This document shows, piece after piece, positions 56,446-64,000 of a DNA stretch of 64,000 nt (position 1 is its first letter; each line of letters starts with the position of its first letter). The notes beneath the pieces were generated by a model that was given only the letters and a program-made list of their open reading frames with translations, was not told the DNA's origin and searched no databases. The translations under genes and the position numbers were made by a program. The stretch lies in assembly GCF_001707825.1 (NCBI RefSeq), contig NZ_LYBM01000003.1, positions 62,001 through 126,000 on the forward strand. The letters run 5' to 3'. This DNA comes from Veronia pacifica (GTDB lineage: Bacteria > Pseudomonadota > Gammaproteobacteria > Enterobacterales > Vibrionaceae).

Positions 56446-58590
56446 TCAGGCGGAGTCTATTTGATGGACGTTATCTGCTCCGGTTCCTTGGTCTACGTCT
56501 ATGTAGTTATATACTGTCAGCTCAATTGTAGTAGGAACTTCGTTAAAAGCAACCACTGGGATTCGTTTATCATATACTTCTTGCATGTCCCAGAGTGGTC
56601 GTCTCAAATCGGTGGCAGCCAACAAAACAATGGGAATTTTAGAGTGCTCAACATAATCAGTAATTTCTTTTATTTGCCTATGCATCATTTCCATATGTTC
56701 ATTTTGAAGTGCAAGAAATGCCTCGCCTGAATTAAGCCTTAAGAAGGTTCTACATAATTCCTCAAGCTCTGGAGATAAAAGAACGACATGTAGAATATCA
56801 TTGTAAAGGAATGTCTGAGTTATTTGTTTACCCAGACTATAACGAACATAATTAGTTAATACTGATGGATTTTTCTCTGAATTACCGAATTCAACAAGTA
56901 CTTCGACAATAGTTGCAAATGTACGAATAGAAACTTGTTCCTCTGCAAGAAACCTCAACACCGCAGATATTGTTGGTACGGGAATAACCCGTGTTAATTC
57001 CTCAATAAGGTCAGGCTTGGTTTCTGCTAAAAAAGTTAGGTATGTTTTAGTTTCTTGTAAGCCCAAGAAACTAGCGCTCGTTCTAAATATAGTGTCTCTG
57101 AACCGAGGTACTATAATATCGTAAGGTGTAAATCTATGGTCTTTTTCAATATCTAACGTGTCGCAATCTTCTTTACTCAGCCAATAATAATCCGTTTCTT
57201 TTCGCGTTTTTTCTTTAATTGACGATGCATAAACATCGACACTATCGCTACTCTTCGAATCGACCAATGCCTTTTTAACCGCAAATTTGTCTTCTTCAAC
57301 AGGGAAAGTTGCCTTCATTTCAACAATCTCGTTAACGAAAAAAGCAAACTCATCCTCGGAAACACGCTCGCGGAACACAACCAGTAACTCAGGTAGGAAT
57401 ATCCCATAATCAATAACCAAAGTGTTACGACAACGTCGTATATCCGCTACCAGATTGTGGGCTCGTGGATCATTTTGTCGGTTAGTATGAAAACAAAGAA
57501 TGTATGGGCTGGTAACCGATACGTCCATAATGTCTCTATCACCAACCGTACGTAAATCAACAGCCTGCTGTTGATGTTCCATCATTGCTTTTTGCATGGC
57601 ACGGCGTTTTGCAATAATGGTTATCCATACAATCCCGGAGGCTGCAGACAAAGCAATAAATACAGCGGTAGGCATGCCTGGCACAAGAGAAAAAGCAATC
57701 AGCACGACCGTTGTTATCAACCATGCATTCGGTTGAGCGAGAAACTCTTTACCAATTTGGAGACCAACGCTCTCTGATTCTTTATCGCTCTGTGAAGACG
57801 TCACGCGAGAAACAATGAGGCCAGCAGTGAGTGAAATCAGCAGTGCAGGTATTTGGCCGACAAGACCATCGCCGATAGTCAGAATGGAATATATCTGTAT
57901 TGCTTCGCCAAAGTCGAGGTCAAACTGCAGCATACCAACGCTCAGGCCGCCAATCAGGTTAACAAAAACGACAATCAGGCCTGCAATCGCATCCCCTTTT
58001 ACGAATTTCATTGCACCGTCAAGTGCACCATAGAGACCACTCTCCTCTTGAAGTTTGGTCCGTTTTTCCTGTGCTTGTTCACCAGTGATAACGCCAGCCC
58101 TAAGGTCACCATCAATTGACATTTGTTTACCGGGCAGTGCGTCAAGGTTGAATCTGGCTGCAACCTCTGCAATACGCTCAGAGCCTTTTGCAATAACGAT
58201 GAACTGCGCAATGGTGATGATTAAAAAGATCACTAAGCCAACAGCGAGGTTACCACCAGCCACGAAATTACCGAAGGTTTCAACAATGTCGCCGGCATCA
58301 GCCTGTAAAAGGATCTGTCTTGTGGTGGAAATGGTGATGGCGAGCCTGAACAGGGTTGTGATCAACAAGATAGCAGGGAAGGAAGAAAACTCAGTGGGCT
58401 TCGGGATATACATCGCGAGGATGATTAGAAATACCGCAAAGCTTATGTTCAATCCAATAAGAAAATCCAACGCCATTGTCGGTAAGGGAACAATGAACAT
58501 GAACACTATAAAAACAACAAAGAGGATCAGTGCTAATTCTGCACCGAACCCTCCTTGGATGGACATCCTGTTGAGGAATTGTTTTATCAT
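56446..58590 (-). CDS. sctV: Type III secretion export gate SctV (FHIPEP)
   Basis: 714-residue inner-membrane export gate. Seven to eight helices occupy residues about 18-330, with the FHIPEP signature region TTLFRLAITISTTRQILLQADAGDIVETFG and KGSERIAEVAARFNLDALPGKQMSIDGDLRAG. The cytoplasmic domain (about 350-690) contains LGLQETKTYLTFL and RVIPVPTISAVLRFLAEEQVSIRTF. It forms the nonamer that receives substrates and couples proton flow to secretion. It begins 1 bp after the sctW stop, so it is in the same operon. Confidence 0.95.
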   Translation of the reverse strand: MIKQFLNRMSIQGGFGAELALILFVVFIVFMFIVPLPTMALDFLIGLNISFAVFLIILAMYIPKPTEFSSFPAILLITTLFRLAITISTTRQILLQADAGDIVETFGNFVAGGNLAVGLVIFLIITIAQFIVIAKGSERIAEVAARFNLDALPGKQMSIDGDLRAGVITGEQAQEKRTKLQEESGLYGALDGAMKFVKGDAIAGLIVVFVNLIGGLSVGMLQFDLDFGEAIQIYSILTIGDGLVGQIPALLISLTAGLIVSRVTSSQSDKESESVGLQIGKEFLAQPNAWLITTVVLIAFSLVPGMPTAVFIALSAASGIVWITIIAKRRAMQKAMMEHQQQAVDLRTVGDRDIMDVSVTSPYILCFHTNRQNDPRAHNLVADIRRCRNTLVIDYGIFLPELLVVFRERVSEDEFAFFVNEIVEMKATFPVEEDKFAVKKALVDSKSSDSVDVYASSIKEKTRKETDYYWLSKEDCDTLDIEKDHRFTPYDIIVPRFRDTIFRTSASFLGLQETKTYLTFLAETKPDLIEELTRVIPVPTISAVLRFLAEEQVSIRTFATIVEVLVEFGNSEKNPSVLTNYVRYSLGKQITQTFLYNDILHVVLLSPELEELCRTFLRLNSGEAFLALQNEHMEMMHRQIKEITDYVEHSKIPIVLLAATDLRRPLWDMQEVYDKRIPVVAFNEVPTTIELTVYNYIDVDQGTGADNVHQIDSA

Positions 58591-58591
58591 T

Positions 58592-59782
58592 CTACCTCAC
58601 GCGAAGCATTTGGGTTGTTCTCCTTGGCTGTCCCAGGTTGTCCTTATCAATCGCTGCGGTTATTCGCGTAACGATATTCGCTATACTTTGTCGAGTACCA
58701 AAGCACTCCTGGGGTGATTCCCATTGACACTCATCCATTGAGTAGATGGCTTTCTGCAGTAAGCACGCCACCCACGACATATATTTTTCTTGTCCGTTAG
58801 AAAGCCGGAAGACAATTTGGTTAACATCATTCAGAAAGACGTTATTTTTAGTCGCTTGAATATGGAATTTGACCAAATCAACAACGTTGTATTCAACGTT
58901 TCCTACCCTGATCTTCACCTCGCTCAAAATTTTATTCCCACTTTTAAGCATGTCAGTCAATGTATTGGTGCGGGATAGGTCACTGTACAAGGTTCTCAAT
59001 TCGGCGCGAGAACGAAAGTGAGAATGTTCATCAATATTTTTAATTAATGCCGCCGCGGTTGTGGTACAACCCAAGACAAAACCTTCTTCACCAAACTCTG
59101 AAATAATAAATTCCATTATAGATTGAAGAGAACCTTTCCCAAGCACCTTATCATAGTACATTTTTCGTGCTTGCCTGCGTTTGACGGGATCTTTTGCCAA
59201 AACAGCATAGAATGATGAAACCGACAGCGAGACCTGCACCTCTTTACCGAAGCGGCCCTGTAACTCGTTAGCCAAATGTTGAAATTTATCTGCCAGTCGC
59301 GAGTTGTTATTTTCAAGTGCGTCGAGATAGCCACATTTCAATGCGAGAAAGCAAAGCGCTGGGTCGTGTTTGGCAATCTTGAGTAACGATTCAAGATCAC
59401 CGCCTTTCACGATTTTATTTTCCATCAGTTTGGATAACTTGAAGATACTTTCACAGACATCGTTACCCAGCTCTTTCGCTTTAAGAGATATACCTTTTTT
59501 AATGAATTCAATGTCCTGAGGCGACATTTTCTGCTTGTCTTTCTTGAAACCTTCGCCTTTGAAGAATTCCCTGATATCAAGCTCTTTACCGTCAATTTTT
59601 TTCTCACGACTCAATCTTATCTCATTGAATTTCATTGAAACTTCTTCTAATGAATCAAATGAAAAAAAGGTGTTTTGCATGAGATTGCTAGATTGCTGAG
59701 TACCCGCATTAGGCTTGTTTTGTTGAGAGTAAAGCAGGTCGTGGGCCTTTGCGCTGGCTAGCCCGTTCATTCCGCTTAGCAT
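58592..59782 (-). CDS. sctW: Type III secretion gatekeeper SctW (HrpJ/InvE/YopN-like)
   Basis: 396 residues, mainly helical. The N-terminal part is Gln/Asn-rich (secretion signal-like); the middle (DIREFFKGEGFKKDKQKMSPQDIEFIKKG, LESLLKIAKHDPALCFLALKCGYLDA, KFQHLANELQGRFGKEVQ) fits the HrpJ domain; the C-terminal about 90 residues probably contain the TyeA-like part. It controls the switch from translocator to effector secretion, with SctV. Position directly before sctV strengthens the call. GAAGGA precedes the ATG. Confidence 0.87.
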   Translation of the reverse strand: MLSGMNGLASAKAHDLLYSQQNKPNAGTQQSSNLMQNTFFSFDSLEEVSMKFNEIRLSREKKIDGKELDIREFFKGEGFKKDKQKMSPQDIEFIKKGISLKAKELGNDVCESIFKLSKLMENKIVKGGDLESLLKIAKHDPALCFLALKCGYLDALENNNSRLADKFQHLANELQGRFGKEVQVSLSVSSFYAVLAKDPVKRRQARKMYYDKVLGKGSLQSIMEFIISEFGEEGFVLGCTTTAAALIKNIDEHSHFRSRAELRTLYSDLSRTNTLTDMLKSGNKILSEVKIRVGNVEYNVVDLVKFHIQATKNNVFLNDVNQIVFRLSNGQEKYMSWVACLLQKAIYSMDECQWESPQECFGTRQSIANIVTRITAAIDKDNLGQPRRTTQMLRVR

Positions 59783-59941
59783 GACTGATCCTTCCCTTAC
59801 ATAAGTATCAATTAGATCTTAGTGCTTTTAAGACGTGATTAGTTACCAAACAATTTTTACGACAGCAATATGTCGACTCAACTCATTAATATAAAGAGGG
59901 ATATGATCAGAGTCAGTGGTTTAATTTTCTCGATACACCAC

Positions 59942-60172
59942 TTAATCCCTGTCATTAATTATCAGTGCCTGATCGACCAAGTCGTCGTTGAGCCAAATAA
60001 TAAATTTATCATTTATTAAATTTTGCGTTTTTTCATCGAGATACACCGGAGGTCGATCACTTATGCCATATATACGGTCAAACATATCTGTCGCATAATT
60101 GTTAAACGAGATAAGCTCACACCCTGATATTGGAAATAAAATCAACAGCAACAGATATTTAGCTATCCTCAT
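59942..60172 (-). CDS. Small lipoprotein next to the T3SS secretin (HrpT/pilotin candidate)
   Basis: 76 residues with lipoprotein signal MRIAKYLLLLILFPISGCEL (lipobox ISGC, Cys18). The mature part is acidic and short. Its start overlaps the sctC stop (ATGA), so the two are translationally coupled. In P. syringae the small lipoprotein HrpT is encoded next to hrcC and helps the secretin; other T3SSs use pilotins. Similar position and size suggest the same role, but no sequence match was made. Confidence 0.6.
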   Translation of the reverse strand: MRIAKYLLLLILFPISGCELISFNNYATDMFDRIYGISDRPPVYLDEKTQNLINDKFIIWLNDDLVDQALIINDRD

Positions 60173-62367
60173 TTTTTCTTCCTTGTGTTATTTTTCACTA
60201 TAATAAAAATCTCACCTGACTCACCCGGCTCCAAACGATTTCTGGGCCAAAGCCCTGAACCAATCACCGATTTTTTACGACAGAAAGACCGATCGTAAAC
60301 AACCTCAGTCGTTTTAAAGTTAACGGTGTGCGCAACGATAATGTTGAATTCTTGACCGCGGTAAAGTATTGCAGAATCGTAGTCGATATAACTCCCCATA
60401 CCGCTGCACCATTTTTTGTTCCTGTATGTGGAGTCAGTTTTGCTAAACGAAGCCAAGGTTGTCTCAGTGAAGCCTACTGGCACTGTTTCAAGCACCAAGC
60501 TTCTTACTGCCCTCTGTACATCCTCAATGAGCTCATCTTTTTTGGGTTCGAGGTTTGATGTAGGGTGTTTCCTAGCCACATTATCTAATGCATCGACAAT
60601 GGGTCTGTTAGTAAGCTCGCTACCGTAATCTAGCGGGTTTTTATCGATCGATATCTTTCTGGGAGTGATCAAAAATAATCTCTCACGGCGTGAGCCACTT
60701 GAACTATTGAACGAGAAAAGACTGCCGATAATAGGTATATCGCCCAGTAAAGGGACTTTTTTCTCGGTATTCTCGACACGTTTGAGGTTAAATCCACCAA
60801 ACATCATAGTGTTTTTGTCTCTCACAATTGCCTGAGTGCTGAGAGAGTTTTTAGCCGAAGAAACGGACTGCGCCTGATCACCGGAACGATTCACTTTCCC
60901 ATCTTCAATGACAACGTCCAACTCAACCAGCTCACCTGTTTTTGTCTTAATAAGATGAGGGGTCACTTGAAGGCTTGTTCCTGCTGTCACGGGTAAGACC
61001 TCGACAGCTCTCTCAGCCGACGCAGTCAAAAATTCTGTATTGTTTATATCAATCACAGCGGGCAGGTTGTTTTGGGTCAATACCGAGGGAGTAGCAACGA
61101 TCGAGGCATTATCCTCTGATTCCAACAATCGGAGATTTGCAAAAAATTTCTGGGGGAACTCAATAAAGAAAGATGCCGCTGCATTTTCAGGGAAAAACGG
61201 GTTTATTTGTTGACGTCCCCTCGTTCCACCACTGCCCACCTCAAAGTCATCTGTTGTGACGCCCCAGTCCAGTCCAGCCTCAAGTAAACTGCCGCGGGTG
61301 ACATCAATAATTATCGCATTGATCTCGATAAGGTCTGTTGGTACGTCGAGGGCTTTAATAATGTTTTCAAATTCTGTTCTCTTACTTTTCGGCGCAAAAA
61401 CAAGCAAAGAGTTATTGCGTATATCAGCTTGAACTCTCATACGTGAAAGATCTAGAGGGACTTCTTTCTCCTCATCCTTATCGCTGTTGTTTTTGGGAAG
61501 TAATTTCTCCTGCCCTTCTTCTTCTAAGATAGAAGTGACCGACGAAGAAGCACTGCGACTCGACCTAAGCGGTGAATTTTCATCACTATTTTTAGTCGGT
61601 TTAGGCTGGGAGTTAACCGAAATATTGCCACCTTCACCGATAAGATTGTTAAAGATTGTCGCAACACCCGGTATGACTTTACTCTTGCCCCTGTAGGCGA
61701 TATTTCGGTCACCCACGTCTGCGTAATTAAGCTCAAATACCATGAGTTCGTACTTGTTTTTTTCTTTTTCGGTTTTGCGCTCTTCTTCTTTGTTTAATCC
61801 CTCAGTCACACCTTCAATAAGCGAAATATAACGCTCAGGTGCATTCACAATGACGGCTCCCTCTTGCTCAAGGACACCCCAACCAAACTTTTCTTCAAAC
61901 AACCGAATCGATACCAAGGCCTCACGCAAGTCATCAATGTTCTGTTTGCCTACCTTGATTCGCTCTGTGACACGTTGTGTTGAATCGCTAATATAGAGAG
62001 CATTACCGTAAACAAACCAGTCAAATCTATATTGGATACCCAATCGATCCAGAAAGGCTGCTGCATCTTTCGATCGCACCTTAGTATTGATAATTTTATT
62101 TAAGTTGAGCCCACGCTCGATGACTAAAGTGACTGCAAAAGTGTTGGCAAATTCTTCCAGTACATCCCTCACCGAACGATTTGTTACTTCTAACGCATAA
62201 CCGCTCTTTTTCCACTCCGGCGGCGTATATGCGGTAGATGTTTGACACACCAGCAGAGTCGCAATGCCAATTAAGGTCGCTTTTACCCATTGAGAAAAAA
62301 AAAGGGATGCTGGCATTGTGCCGCGGGAGTTACGCTTAGGTTTGTTTCGTTTATTTGTCAAGTCCAT
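60169..62367 (-). CDS. sctC: Type III secretion secretin SctC with extra C-terminal domain
   Basis: About 732 residues. The signal peptide is long, with a basic N-region (first about 45 residues). The N0/N1 domains (YALEVTNRSVRDVLEEF) and N3, with a Ser/Glu-rich insert in the middle (about 260-300), precede the secretin core: IEINAIIIDVTRGSLLEAGLDWGV, TPSVLTQNNLPAVID, FGGFNLKRVENTEKKVPLLGDIPIIGSLF. After it, instead of ending, the protein continues about 150 residues including KWCSGMGS, DRSFCRKK and GSGLWPRNRLEPGESGEIFI. It forms the outer-membrane ring. ATG 62367 with AGGT was chosen over ATG 62316. Confidence 0.93.
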   Translation of the reverse strand: MDLTNKRNKPKRNSRGTMPASLFFSQWVKATLIGIATLLVCQTSTAYTPPEWKKSGYALEVTNRSVRDVLEEFANTFAVTLVIERGLNLNKIINTKVRSKDAAAFLDRLGIQYRFDWFVYGNALYISDSTQRVTERIKVGKQNIDDLREALVSIRLFEEKFGWGVLEQEGAVIVNAPERYISLIEGVTEGLNKEEERKTEKEKNKYELMVFELNYADVGDRNIAYRGKSKVIPGVATIFNNLIGEGGNISVNSQPKPTKNSDENSPLRSSRSASSSVTSILEEEGQEKLLPKNNSDKDEEKEVPLDLSRMRVQADIRNNSLLVFAPKSKRTEFENIIKALDVPTDLIEINAIIIDVTRGSLLEAGLDWGVTTDDFEVGSGGTRGRQQINPFFPENAAASFFIEFPQKFFANLRLLESEDNASIVATPSVLTQNNLPAVIDINNTEFLTASAERAVEVLPVTAGTSLQVTPHLIKTKTGELVELDVVIEDGKVNRSGDQAQSVSSAKNSLSTQAIVRDKNTMMFGGFNLKRVENTEKKVPLLGDIPIIGSLFSFNSSSGSRRERLFLITPRKISIDKNPLDYGSELTNRPIVDALDNVARKHPTSNLEPKKDELIEDVQRAVRSLVLETVPVGFTETTLASFSKTDSTYRNKKWCSGMGSYIDYDSAILYRGQEFNIIVAHTVNFKTTEVVYDRSFCRKKSVIGSGLWPRNRLEPGESGEIFIIVKNNTRKKK

Positions 62368-63060
62368 GATATACCTAATCAACAACCTCTAAAATCAAAT
62401 ATTCCTAACCGTCAGCAAGTTGCAAATTTGCAGACGATGTCCGTCCGGTAACATACAGAGGCAGCACAAAACGCCCTACATCAGGGAAAAAGCGCCCTGC
62501 CCAAAAAATGCCTATCGACCAACTGCATATTTGGCTCACCTAATGCTTTGGGTTTAGAGGTCGTCAGCATCTACCCGCTTCCATTCAGTTTAGACAAGGT
62601 CACATAAATGAGCATTTTGTTTCATGCAGTTACGAGTTTATTAAGTAGTTATACCGCATTTAACGCTTTGTAACATTCCAAGCAGAAAGTCACCCCACTA
62701 TCTGCTTAATAGTTGGTTTCATCTTCTTCTTGGGTACTTTTATCTGTGTTTAAGTTTCACATTTTTTTTTTTTGTTTCTCTGCGTATCACAATGGGAGCA
62801 TCGCAAAAATGTATACATAAATACTAATCAATATGATGCATAAACCATTCTAATTAAGCACTTTATTAACAGGGCAGCGGGTGATATCAAACAAGAACAA
62901 GAAAAGAGTCAAATCCAACTTTCCATCAATATTTGTGATTTGCTAACAGAAGAAACGCGAAAGGTTTATAGATGTGATCGTTTTTACACCCGTACTCCAA
63001 AATGATAAGCACGCCCTCACATAAATATGTTTAGGCGTGTATGTCAATAAACATCTATTT
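62368..63060. other. Region upstream of sctC
   Basis: 693 bp between the sctC start and the end of the previous minus-strand gene. It holds an imperfect inverted repeat AGCAGAAAGT/ACTATCTGCT (62681-62706) and a run of 12 T (62762-62773). No gene with a ribosome binding site seen. The sctC promoter should be here, but I found no clear Hrp-box or sigma-54 site. Confidence 0.5.
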
Positions 63061-63441
63061 TCAATCTGAGATGAACGAGCGAAGGTTTCTGATAGACTTG
63101 AAGACTGAAAACTCATCCATGTTTTCCACAGAAACACGTTCAAAAACAAGAACATTTTTGTTTTTGTCTTTACCAATAAAGTATCTTCCAAATCGTGTAG
63201 GGTCTTCAAAACGTTGAACAAGTTTCTTTTCAACCATTCCCTCAGGTGGGTTTTCATAAATGGCAAAGATCTCGACAATGGGGTAATGATCTTGCGCGGT
63301 GATAACGACGTTCTCACCCAGTCGTATCATATCAAAGCTCACACGGTTGTGATGACCGCTCATTTGTGCCGCTTCGACAAGAGACCGTATAAACTCTCTT
63401 TCCCTTAGATCTTCAACATTATCATTACGTTGTGTAATCAT
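63061..63441 (-). CDS. Small T3SS-linked protein, possible class I chaperone
   Basis: 126 residues, alpha/beta. Segments such as FIRSLVEAAQMSGHHNRVSFDMIRLGENVVITAQDHYPIVEIFAI and FVERVSVENM-type end (VLVFERVSVENMDEFSVFKSIRNLRSFISD) have the size and mixed fold of T3SS class I chaperones, but no family signature is clear. AGAGGC lies eight bases upstream of the ATG. It is encoded upstream of sctC on the same strand, so a T3SS role is likely by context only. Confidence 0.5.
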   Translation of the reverse strand: MITQRNDNVEDLREREFIRSLVEAAQMSGHHNRVSFDMIRLGENVVITAQDHYPIVEIFAIYENPPEGMVEKKLVQRFEDPTRFGRYFIGKDKNKNVLVFERVSVENMDEFSVFKSIRNLRSFISD

Positions 63442-63599
63442 TGAATTGCCTCTATTGCAGATACGCAGTAGGCCCTTAGTGTGAATACTTTTTTAGTATT
63501 AAGCTGACTTGACACCGTTCACTTCCGTCACATTACCTATCAAATACCTTATAAAATTAGATAGATGTCATCGGTTACATGCATGACACTGCTAAAAAA

Positions 63600-63968
63600 C
63601 TACTCGTCATAGCTAATCAGGTAATTCCAAGTGTCAACCTGATTGACCACCTTCTCAATCAATGAAACCACGTCTTTCGGTTCAGCAAATTCATCAACAA
63701 GAAGCGTTAACCAAAGTGAGCTGTCTTCCTCTTTAATAGCAGGTGCTGCTGGATAATGTTCAGCACTAATAAGCGTATAATAGAGTACCTTATCTAAATC
63801 ATACCTACCTTTTATCCATCTATCTGGTAGGGTGCTTTCTATTAAGATACTTCTCTCCAGCTTTTTAAGATTCACTTTCACATCATCACAATGAAAAGAC
63901 AGCTCCCGCTCGGGTCTTCCCTTCCATTCTGAATATAATGCGTCAAACTGATGATTAATCTGATCCAT
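63600..63968 (-). CDS. CesT-like type III secretion chaperone (candidate)
   Basis: 122 residues, acidic. The segment DLDKVLYYTLISAEHYPAAPAIKEEDSSLWLTLLVDEFAEPKDVVSLIEKVVNQVDTWNYLISYDE has the C-terminal amphipathic helix pattern (SLWLTLLVDEFAEPKDVVSLIEKVV) of CesT/SicP-type effector chaperones. It lies upstream of the other small gene, same direction as the T3SS genes. The effector it may serve is outside the window. Ribosome binding site weak. Confidence 0.55.
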   Translation of the reverse strand: MDQINHQFDALYSEWKGRPERELSFHCDDVKVNLKKLERSILIESTLPDRWIKGRYDLDKVLYYTLISAEHYPAAPAIKEEDSSLWLTLLVDEFAEPKDVVSLIEKVVNQVDTWNYLISYDE

Positions 63969-64000
63969 ATGGTTACATAGACCTTAATATTTGTTTTTTT

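Noticed and set aside
62681-62706. Inverted repeat upstream of sctC as a terminator or Hrp-box
   Set aside because: It has an internal mismatch, no T-run, and does not match the GGAACC/CCAC Hrp-box pattern.

Overview
The window looks like chromosomal DNA of a marine, chitin-using gammaproteobacterium, most likely a member of the Vibrionaceae (Vibrio, Enterovibrio, Grimontia or Photobacterium type). This is inferred from gene content: two secreted chitinases, DUF5062, DUF3429 and DUF962 proteins, a glgC-glgA pair, folM-folX, an AroG-type DAHP synthase, many c-di-GMP proteins, and Fur, CRP, TyrR and sigma-54-like sites of enterobacterial/vibrio type. No rRNA, tRNA, insertion sequence, prophage or CRISPR array was recognised.

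Layout. 1-2.5 kb: end of a VWA/TPR Bat protein and BatD. 2.5-8 kb: lipoprotein, DUF962 membrane protein, SDR, GH19 chitinase and an ammonium transporter with a sigma-54-like promoter. 8-10.3 kb: an operon of a periplasmic c-type (P460-like) haem protein, a membrane diguanylate cyclase and a glutaredoxin-like protein. 11-20.7 kb: mixed metabolic genes, including a PLP enzyme, acetyltransferases (one with an internal stop), a ferredoxin reductase divergent from an AraC regulator, RDD and DUF3429 membrane proteins, a cysteine-desulfurase-like enzyme and a DUF482 protein. 21.3-28.6 kb: TetR regulator, a 1.2 kb AT-rich gap, a modular GH18 chitinase, a PTS-EIIC/EAL fusion and a PilZ protein. 29-35 kb: two micro-ORFs around a 23-bp hairpin, an AAA ATPase, an M14 peptidase, an AKR-GNAT-GNAT operon and a small periplasmic protein. 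35.4-40.2 kb: a TolC/HlyD/ABC-2 permease export operon without an ATPase and with a frameshifted HlyD gene. 40.4-51.6 kb: lplA, pxpA, folM-folX, glgC-glgA (glgC frameshifted at its end), an M20 amidohydrolase, aroG and a putative outer-membrane protein. 51.6-55.3 kb: small unknown genes, a 25-codon ORF near a Fur box, and a TDT-family transporter. 55.5-64 kb: part of a type III secretion locus, all on the minus strand: two small proteins (one chaperone-like), secretin sctC, a small lipoprotein, gatekeeper sctW, export gate sctV and a HrpS-like degenerate AAA+/Fis-HTH protein.

Two themes link the genes. One is chitin and c-di-GMP: the chitinases, the EIIC-EAL fusion and the PilZ protein could tie chitin-sugar sensing to surface attachment, and the haem protein/GGDEF operon may be a second c-di-GMP input. 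The other is the T3SS block, whose secretin-lipoprotein-gatekeeper-export gate order combines features of SPI-1-like and Hrp-like loci. Three genes (a GNAT, the hlyD-like gene and glgC) are each broken by what looks like one base change, so either recent decay or sequence error should be considered.
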